Positions 1 to 6,000 of a stretch of DNA of 8,530 bases are shown piece after piece (position 1 is the stretch's first letter; each line of letters opens with the position of its first letter). The position numbers and the translations under genes were made by a program. The DNA is from Cyanobacteria bacterium M_surface_7_m2_040 (GTDB taxonomy: Bacteria; Cyanobacteriota; Cyanobacteriia; PCC-6307; Cyanobiaceae): the NCBI GenBank assembly GCA_016882555.1, contig VGPQ01000042.1:1-8530 (forward strand). The letters run 5' to 3'. The notes beneath the pieces are model-generated. The model saw nothing but the letters and a program-made list of their open reading frames with translations, was not told the origin of the DNA and did not search any database.

Positions 1-50
1 GAGCGGTGTTGCATCGAACTGCGGTATAGGGCGCGATTAGTGGTAGCCAT
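1..50 (-). CDS. Possible start of a further operon gene, cut by the window edge
   Basis: On the minus strand an ATG at 50-48 overlaps the TAA stop of the hydrolase gene in a TAATG arrangement, a common form of translational coupling. The frame stays open to the window edge for 16 codons and reads MATTNRALYRSSMQHR. No recognisable domain can be seen in so short a piece. There is no convincing Shine-Dalgarno sequence just upstream, which fits re-initiation after the hydrolase stop but is also what chance would give. The product is unknown. Confidence 0.25.
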   Translation of the reverse strand, partial: MATTNRALYRSSMQHR

Positions 51-1705
51 TAATGGGGCGAAGGGTTCTGGCCACAGTTTGCCCCAATTGCAGCGATTGG
101 CAGGGAATCGAAACGCAATTCCGCCTGAAACAGATCCACAGACAGCGTGATCACCCGGTGCTCCATCGCCACCGGCCCACAGGGCAGGGTTGGCCGGCCC
201 GGATTGACAGCAATCAGCGGCCAGGCCGCCGCAGCGATCGAAACCCGCAGCCGCTCACCCGGCTCCAGGCGCGCCAGCAGAGGTTGCAGCGTGACAAGTC
301 TGGGCTTGCACTTGCGGCCATCCTCGCCGCCGAAGCGGGCGACGCCAATGGCCAGCTGCTGCACAGTGCCTGAGGCGGTGACCGCCGACACGGCAACCAC
401 GAGATCAAAACCCGGCTGGTCTGCCGCCGCGGTCAGGCTCAGCACGGGCCGGCCTTGCAGCAGCAGGGGCGCGATCAACGGCAGCGTCTGAAAACAAGCC
501 ACATCGGAGCGAGCATCAAGATCCGCCCGCTCGCAGAGCCCCGCATCCAGGGCCAGATGCCCACCACGGCCCGGCGCCGCACGCCAGGGGTCATGCACCA
601 GGGTCATGCGGCCATGGCCTGGCTGCCCACAGCGCAACTCACCCTCACCGTGAGCACTGGCAGCCAGACCAGAGGAGACCAAACCCCAGGCCTGTGATTG
701 AGGCTGAGCGGTGGGTGCAGACTTGGGCGCTGCAGCCAACCACGACTGCGAGCGCATGCACTGCAAAGCCAGGCCAGGCTCTGGTTCGGGTCGCTCACCA
801 CTGTCCGACACGGCATCGCCAAGTGCACGGCTGAAAAAAGCCAACTGCAGCGTGTCGATGCCACCACTCCAGTTCAGATGGGTCCAGGCGCCGATGCGCA
901 GGTTGGGGGTGCCGCCGGCAGCGAGGGCACGGCCATAAAGGTCGAGCACGCCCTCGAGCTGGGGATCGTGCCAGCCGCCGATCAGCAGCATGGGGCGCTG
1001 CCACAGCAGGGGATTCACGGGGTGAACCGGCCAGTGCGCAGCGCTGGCGGGATCGCGCTGCAGCCAGGCCAGCACCATGTTGGTGGGGTCATGGCGCTCC
1101 AGCAGCTCCAGCCCGCTCTCCAGATACACCCCCGACTGCAGGCTCTGGCGGATGGCCTGCCAGCCCTGGGCATCGCCCCGCCGGCGGCACTGCAGCGCCG
1201 CCAGCTGCAGCCCCCAGGCCAGCGACAGCGCCCACCAGTGGGCACCTCCGGAGGAGCACCAGTGCAGGCGTTCATCGAGGCCGCACATGGCTGGGGCCAG
1301 GGCATCGGGCAGCGCCTCGCTGCGCCCCAGCGGGTCGTGATTGAGCAGCTGGGTGAGGCCCTGGTACGAAAAGCCATAGGTGCCGAGGCGCCCGTTGCTG
1401 CCCCGCAGGCGGCGCGCCCACACCACGGATTCGGCGGAATCGAGGGCTTCCTGGGCAAAGCCCTGGAAGCTGCCGCCGGAATCGCCCGTGCCACGCACGT
1501 CTTGCACCACCACCACAAAACCCGCCGCCGCGTACCAGCTGGGGTGGGCATAGGTGGGGGTGGAGGCGATGGCGCGGCCATAGGGCTGCCGCATCAGCAG
1601 CACCGGCCATGAGCCCTCGCCGTCGGGCCGCCAGACCCGCGCCACCAGTTCGGTGCCATCGCGGCAGATCAGGGTCTGATCAGCCCAGACGACCGCGCCG
1701 CTCAC
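50..1705 (-). CDS. CocE/NonD (X-Pro dipeptidyl-peptidase S15-type) serine hydrolase
   Basis: Predicted alpha/beta-hydrolase of 551 residues, close to the usual size of the CocE/NonD family, which cleaves acyl esters, beta-lactam-like amides or peptides. The N-terminal hydrolase domain (about 1-300) carries the nucleophile elbow GFSYQG with Ser113, an acid in GGWHDP (Asp247) and a histidine in GAWTHL (His277). Tyr42 in RQPYGR matches the oxyanion tyrosine of cocaine esterase (family knowledge: Ser117, Asp259, His287, Tyr44), so the site looks complete. Residues about 310-540 form the C-terminal beta-rich (jelly-roll) domain typical of the family. No signal peptide is visible, so it is probably cytoplasmic. 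The start is a GTG directly abutting the TGA of the preceding gene (TGA-GTG), with a modest GAGGA about 10 bases upstream; no other start lies between. The stop TAA overlaps a possible next gene. The substrate cannot be told from the sequence. Confidence 0.9.
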   Translation of the reverse strand: MSGAVVWADQTLICRDGTELVARVWRPDGEGSWPVLLMRQPYGRAIASTPTYAHPSWYAAAGFVVVVQDVRGTGDSGGSFQGFAQEALDSAESVVWARRLRGSNGRLGTYGFSYQGLTQLLNHDPLGRSEALPDALAPAMCGLDERLHWCSSGGAHWWALSLAWGLQLAALQCRRRGDAQGWQAIRQSLQSGVYLESGLELLERHDPTNMVLAWLQRDPASAAHWPVHPVNPLLWQRPMLLIGGWHDPQLEGVLDLYGRALAAGGTPNLRIGAWTHLNWSGGIDTLQLAFFSRALGDAVSDSGERPEPEPGLALQCMRSQSWLAAAPKSAPTAQPQSQAWGLVSSGLAASAHGEGELRCGQPGHGRMTLVHDPWRAAPGRGGHLALDAGLCERADLDARSDVACFQTLPLIAPLLLQGRPVLSLTAAADQPGFDLVVAVSAVTASGTVQQLAIGVARFGGEDGRKCKPRLVTLQPLLARLEPGERLRVSIAAAAWPLIAVNPGRPTLPCGPVAMEHRVITLSVDLFQAELRFDSLPIAAIGANCGQNPSPH

Positions 1706-2014
1706 TCAGCGCACATCCTCGCAATAGAAGGTCACCGTGTACATCACCAGAACCTCTGCATCAGCGCTGCTGAGGTTCTGCTGTTGGGCCACAGCTGCCG
1801 TCACCTGCGAGGAGGTGAAGCTCTGGCCCTGGGCATTGAACTGGCGCAGCTGCTGGCACAGGTCTTTACCCCGCTGAGGGTTCTGTTTGACGGAGTCCAG
1901 CAGAGCCGAGGGCTGACTCCAGGCCGGCGGTGCCGCGCCAAACCCAGCCAGCAGCAGCCCACTCAGAGCACCTGTGAGGCTGAGGCAAACGGATGACCGG
2001 GCAGGACGCCGCAT
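1706..2014 (-). CDS. Small exported two-cysteine protein, DUF732-like layout
   Basis: A 102-residue protein with a clear signal peptide: basic start MRRPARSS, a hydrophobic core at about 9-27 and a likely signal peptidase I site near AWS|Q (33/34). The mature part of about 69 residues is helical in character and holds exactly two cysteines, Cys53 (GKDLCQQL) and Cys98 (FYCEDV), which could form a disulfide in the periplasm or outside the cell. The pattern of a G-x-x-x-C helix, a VxxAV helix, an LSSADAE turn and a last helix ending in YC resembles DUF732-type small secreted proteins; this is a likeness by eye, not a search result. The ATG at 2014 is the only start that keeps the signal peptide intact. 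A GGAGG lies about 18 bases upstream, too far for ideal spacing. The gene abuts the hydrolase gene with no gap, so the two are probably translated together. Function unknown. Confidence 0.72.
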   Translation of the reverse strand: MRRPARSSVCLSLTGALSGLLLAGFGAAPPAWSQPSALLDSVKQNPQRGKDLCQQLRQFNAQGQSFTSSQVTAAVAQQQNLSSADAEVLVMYTVTFYCEDVR

Positions 2015-2077
2015 GGCATGCAGGCTAGACCTGCCTCCATTGCAGGCTGCCGCGGACCCCTGTGCAGCGGCAGGGGG
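2015..2077 (-). other. 63-bp intergenic spacer with alternative hairpins
   Basis: This is the only sizeable gap in the leftward unit. It holds two mutually exclusive GC-rich hairpins: CTGCCGC (2047-2053) with GCGGCAG (2067-2073), and CCCCTG (2057-2062) with CAGGGG (2071-2076). A third small one, GCAGG (2020-2024) with CCTGC (2030-2034), lies between a GGAGG and the ATG of the next gene. No U-tract follows any of them in the direction of transcription, so none is a canonical intrinsic terminator. They could mark mRNA processing or attenuation, or be chance in GC-rich DNA. No clear promoter is seen. Confidence 0.35.
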
Positions 2078-2479
2078 TCAGTTCGGCGAGCGACTGGCCA
2101 GACGCGCGCTGGCACGCCGCATCCAGGCCCGCAGGGTGGGCAGATCAAGCCACACCGCCCCTGGCCCGATCAACTGCCGTTGCAGGCGGATCACCTGCTG
2201 CAGCAAGCGATGGGGGTCAGCCTGGGCCAGGCCCGCACAGGTGGCGATGCCCGCATGCAGCAGCAGGGCCGCATCGGTTGGGGCCAGATCCAGATCCACC
2301 ACCAACCGAGCCTGCCCCCGCAGACGAATCAAGCGGGCTTCGCTGGCACCGCCGCGCCCGAGGCTGCGGAGCTGGGCCTCCTCCAGGTTGGCCAGCGCAG
2401 CCCATGTGGTGATGCCGGCCTCGCTAAGGCGCTTGGCTTCAGCGTTGAAATGTCGCGGCAGGGGAAACAGATCGGCCAT
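2078..2479 (-). CDS. DUF4332-like helix-hairpin-helix protein
   Basis: A 133-residue soluble protein resembling the DUF4332 family of cyanobacterial hypothetical proteins. Two helix-hairpin-helix-like units are visible: about 13-41 (AKRLSEAGITTWAALANL, then EEAQLRSLGR) and about 67-97 (PTDAALLLHAGIATCAGLAQ, then DPHRLLQQV). The repeated pattern 'L..AGI.T.A.LA..' is the hallmark. Such folds bind DNA or other macromolecules non-specifically in some families, but no function is established for this one. The C-terminus is basic (RAWMRRASARLASR), compatible with nucleic-acid contact. The start ATG at 2479 has an AGAGGG Shine-Dalgarno with about 7 bases spacing, 21 bp after ycf51. That Shine-Dalgarno is complementary to the end of ycf51, suggesting coupling. 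There is no signal peptide or membrane segment. Confidence 0.75.
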   Translation of the reverse strand: MADLFPLPRHFNAEAKRLSEAGITTWAALANLEEAQLRSLGRGGASEARLIRLRGQARLVVDLDLAPTDAALLLHAGIATCAGLAQADPHRLLQQVIRLQRQLIGPGAVWLDLPTLRAWMRRASARLASRSPN

Positions 2480-2485
2480 GGCAGA

Positions 2486-2508
2486 CCCTCTCAGACCGTC
2501 TCAGAGGG
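2486..2508 (-). promoter_or_regulatory. Hairpin burying the DUF4332 gene's Shine-Dalgarno sequence
   Basis: In the minus-strand mRNA the last bases of ycf51 (CCCTCT, spanning its final Pro and Leu codons and the T of the stop; plus-strand 2503-2508) can pair fully with AGAGGG (plus-strand 2486-2491), the Shine-Dalgarno of the next gene. The stem is 6 bp with an 11-base loop. A ribosome finishing ycf51 would open it, the usual logic of translational coupling. The pairing is seen; the role is inferred. The same stretch also reads as an imperfect 10-bp tandem repeat (CAGACCCTCT, CAGACCGTCT, CAGAGGGGTT at 2482-2511). Confidence 0.4.
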
Positions 2509-2965
2509 GTTGCAACTCGCCGGTGCGCAAATTGCGCTGCAGCTCAGCCAGCACCACCGGGCGGTCCAGCCCCTCGGCCTGGGGTTCGATGCGGCGCAGG
2601 CGCACGGTGACCAGGCCATCGCTGGTGTTGCGGCCGCTGCCGCGCAGGTTGAGGGCCACCTGCTCCAGGCTCGGTGCCACCGCGGCGTCGCTGAGGCCGG
2701 CCGGCGCAGCGGCAATCACCAGATCGGCACCGTTGTCGTAAACGATCGGCACCGACACCGCTCCCGGCACAGCGATCCGGGGCCGGTAGCTGATCGCAAA
2801 GGCCACGCAGGAGATCGCCAGCAGCGTGGTGAAGCTGGTGACACCCACCAACCGGTAGCGGATTCCCCAACCCAGACGCAGGCCCAGCAGCATCAGCACG
2901 AACAGGATGCCGCTGGCCATGCCCAGCCAACGGCCAGCCTCGAGCAGGATCGGATCGCTGGCCAT
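2501..2965 (-). CDS. ycf51: Ycf51 family (DUF2518) membrane protein
   Basis: A 154-residue protein matching the layout of Ycf51/DUF2518, a family found in cyanobacteria and in some algal plastid genomes, with no established function. Two membrane helices are visible, about 13-32 (LGMASGILFVLMLLGLRLGW) and 38-60 (LVGVTSFTTLLAISCVAFAI). A soluble domain of about 90 residues follows (62-154), with beta-rich segments such as SVPIVYDNGADLVIA and a conserved-looking 'VTVRLRRIEP' stretch. The start chosen is ATG 2965; the open frame extends to 3169, but that would overlap tamB head-on and adds 68 residues of unlikely composition. No Shine-Dalgarno is visible before this ATG (the leader is ACCCAGCCCCC), so initiation may be weak or SD-independent. 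It is the first gene of the leftward unit, divergent from tamB. Confidence 0.85.
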   Translation of the reverse strand: MASDPILLEAGRWLGMASGILFVLMLLGLRLGWGIRYRLVGVTSFTTLLAISCVAFAISYRPRIAVPGAVSVPIVYDNGADLVIAAAPAGLSDAAVAPSLEQVALNLRGSGRNTSDGLVTVRLRRIEPQAEGLDRPVVLAELQRNLRTGELQPL

Positions 2966-3035
2966 GGGGGCTGGGTAAGACGGAATAGGCCCCTTATATT
3001 GCGCCGAACGCTCCCCCCGCCCGCAGCGGGGAATC
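2966..3035. promoter_or_regulatory. Divergent ycf51/tamB promoter region
   Basis: These 70 bp separate two head-to-head genes and must hold the promoters of both units unless they start inside genes. It contains one of the few AT-rich patches in the window, CCTTATATTG at 2992-3001. Read rightward it gives a -10-like TATATT (2995-3000), placing a start about 30 bases before the tamB GTG. Read leftward it gives TATAAG (2998-2993), placing a start about 20 bases before the ycf51 ATG. No good -35 is seen in either direction at 17 bp, as is common for cyanobacterial promoters. The shared -10 patch would make the two promoters mutually exclusive on one DNA molecule. Confidence 0.4.
3015..3031 (+). 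promoter_or_regulatory. Leader hairpin covering the tamB Shine-Dalgarno
   Basis: CCCCGC (3015-3020) pairs perfectly with GCGGGG (3026-3031) over a 5-base loop (CCGCA), a stem of six G-C pairs. Its right arm contains most of the purine-rich GCGGGGA that lies 3 to 4 bases before the tamB GTG start at 3036 and is the only Shine-Dalgarno candidate. As drawn, the hairpin would hold translation of tamB down unless opened. The structure is seen in the sequence; the regulatory role is inferred. Confidence 0.4.
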
Positions 3036-6000
3036 GTGCTCTTGCCCTGGCCCAGGCGCCCCCTGCTGATCGGTGCCGGTGCTCTTGGCTCTGCCGCCCT
3101 GACCGTTGCCGCCGCTGACCAGGCCGCGGCAGCGCTGTACAGCCACTGGAAACCACGGCTGGAACGCACCCTCAGCCTGCAGCTGGGCCAGCCTGTGCAG
3201 CTGGGGGCCTACCGGGGTCTGCGCCCTTGGGGCCTGCAGATCGGTCCCAGCCGCATCCAGCCCCAAGGCAACAGCCGCTCAAGTGTGGTGGTGAGCAGGC
3301 TCGATGCCGTGCTGGCGCCCCTGGCCAGCCTCAGGGAGGGGGTGCCGACCTTCACCATCACCCTGGCTGAGGCCGAGGTCCGGTTGGTGGCCAACCGCAA
3401 CGGCAGCTACTGGCCCCTGCCCCGGCAACGCCAGAGCCAGCGACCGCCGCGACTGGCCTTGCAGCTGCAGCTGGCGCAACCGGCCCTGGTGCAGGTTCCC
3501 AGGCTGGGCAGGCGTTACACCCTGCAGGCGGTCCTGGCGCTGCAGCTGCAACGCCAGGACCTGCGCTTCCGGGGGACGCTGCGCTCCACCGCCGGAAGCA
3601 GCCTCCAACTGCAAGCCCAGGGGCAATGGCGCCAACAACGCTGGCAGCTGCAGCTGGGGCTGAAGCGTCTGCCCCTACGGGAGCTGCAGGCCCTGCTGCC
3701 GAACCAGCGACAGCTCACGCTGCCCGGCACGCTCGCGGGCAGCCTGCAGCTGCAGCTGAACGGCAACCGCAGCCGTTGCCAGGGTGGGCTCCAACTCAGC
3801 GGCTTGCTCTGGAGCGGGGCCCCGCCGCAGCAGAAGCGGGGCATTGAACGGGCCAACCTGCGCTGCGAGCAGCACACCCTGACCCTGCTCCCCACCCAGT
3901 TGCACTGGGGGAGCTGGCAAGCCCGCCTGCGCGGCCGAGCGCGGTGGCTGCCCGGCCAAGGGCTGCAGCTCGACACCCTCGTACTGGAACGCGGCAGCTC
4001 CTCGCTGCGGAGCAGCGGCCTGTTGAGCTCCAGGCCGATGCTGCGTAGCCAGCTGCAGCTCAGCCCCCGCGATCTGCCCGCGGGCGAGCAGCTGCCGGCC
4101 TGGCTGCAGCGCAACCGCCTTGGCGGGACGCTGGCGCTGCAGGGGTCCTGGCGCGATCCACAGCTGAGCCTCAGGCTCAACAACGCTGGCGATCCGCTGC
4201 TGGGGCCCTGGCAGGCGGCCCTGCGTTGGTCAAACAACCAACTGCAGCTGGTGAGCCTGCGCAGCAGCCATGTGCTGGCCAGCGGCACCCTGCCCCTGGG
4301 CCTGCAACGCGGTCGCGGCCTGGTGAGTGGCCCGCTGCAGCTGGATCTGCGCCTCAACCGCTATCCGCTGCAGCGGCTTCAACCCCTGGTTGGAGCGCGG
4401 CTCGGCGGCGTGCTTGACGCCCAGGGCAGCGTCCGCGGCCCGCTCACCGCACTGATCCCTGATCTGCAGCTGCAGCTGGCCCAGCTCGGCGCCGGGCCGC
4501 TCGAGCTCAGCGAGCGTTGGCAGGGGCGCTGGCAAGGAACGGCAGGTGGTGGTGGTGAGCTGACGATGCAGGCGCTGGCGCCAGCCCCGGCCGCCACCCT
4601 CACAGCCTCGCTCAACCGGCGCTGGCTGCCGCAGCGCATCCGCCTGCAACGCGGCCAGGGGCTGCTCAGCCTGCAGGGGGCGCCGAAGGCCTACCGCTGG
4701 CAAGCCACTGCGCTGCTGCTCGACGGCATCGGCCTGCAGCTGGGCCCCCGCGCGCTCCCCCAGCCGCTGCGGGGCCGGCTGAGCGGCCAGGGCGAGCTGA
4801 GTCTGCAACCGCTGGGGTTCGGCGGCAGTGTCCAGTTGGAGCGCCCCAGCCTGCTGGGCCTGCGGCTGCAGCGCGCCGCGCTGCAGGGCCGGTATCGCCA
4901 GGAGCGGTACCGCTTCAGCGGCAGCCTCGAGCCCCAGGGGGAGGGGACCCTGGCCCTCTCAGCGCAGGGCCGCTGGCGGGGGGCCTTTGACCTCAGCCTC
5001 AGCGCCCGCGCCCTGGGGCGTGACACGCTGCAGCAGCTGGCCGACCTCTGGCCCCGCTGGCAGGGCCGGGATCGGCAAACCGCAGGCCTGGCCCAGGATC
5101 TGGGAAGCCTGATGATCAATACCCTCGGCGCCAGCCTGCAGCAGCAGCTCGAGGCCCTGGCCCTGGCCCAGGCTCGCCTGGCAGCAAGCGGCCGCAACAG
5201 TGCCAACCCCAGCGGCACGTTGCAAGAGCGCCTGCAGCTATTGCAAACACGGCTGGATGCCGATGTGACCCTCAAGGGTCCGAGCCTGCAGAAGGCCAAC
5301 CTCGACCTGGCGGCCCGGGGGCACCTGTGGGTGCGCAGCGATCAGCAGGATCAGGCCCTCAGCCAGGAGCCGTTTGCCGTTCGGCTCAAGGGTCCGGTGG
5401 TGCAGGGGCGCGGCAGTTTTGACCTCAGGCAGCTGCCGCTGTCGCTGCTGGCCCTGTTGACGCCGGTGCCCGGCAACCTGCGAGGGGCGTTGACGCTGGC
5501 GGGGCGCTATGGCCTCGGCCGCAGCACACCTGAACTCAATCTCCAACTTGGGCTCGATGACGCCCAACTGGGAGAACAGAGCCTGAGCCTCAGCCGCGGC
5601 ACCGTGGTGCTCAAGGGCCAGACTCTCAGCCTTGATCTGGCCCTACAGGCCGGCGGAGCCTTCAGCAGCGTGGATCTGGCCGGCGTCCTGCCCCTGGATC
5701 CCGACCGCAACGGCCTGGAGCTGCGACTGGCCAGCCGCGGCGATGGATTGCGCTTCCTGACTGCCGTGGCCGAGCCCGATCTGAGCTGGCTGCAAGGCAG
5801 CGCCGATCTGCAGCTGCTGCTGCGGGGCAGCGTGCGGCAGCCCATCGCCAATGGGTTCCTGCGCATCCGTGACGGCCAGCTCAGGCTTCTGCGGCAGACG
5901 GTGGAGGCGCTTGAGGCCACGGTGGTGTTCGACTTCGAGCAGCTGCTGGTTCAGGAGCTCAGCGCCCGGGTGGGCGCCCAGGGTCGCATCTCCGCCGCCG

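Noticed and set aside
698..1612. 304-codon open frame on the plus strand opposite the hydrolase
   Set aside because: Shadow frame; the minus-strand frame has an intact catalytic triad and family architecture.
2482..2511. Imperfect 10-bp tandem repeat possibly an operator
   Set aside because: It lies over a stop codon and Shine-Dalgarno between co-oriented genes; the hairpin/coupling explanation fits better than a protein-binding site.
2018..3118. 366-codon open frame on the plus strand across the DUF4332 and ycf51 genes
   Set aside because: Antisense shadow of two recognisable genes and of the divergent promoter region; its composition is unlike a folded protein.
2966..3169. Extended N-terminus for ycf51 starting at 3169
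   Set aside because: It would overlap tamB head-on by about 130 bases and adds 68 residues without family likeness; ATG 2965 gives the expected two-TM start.
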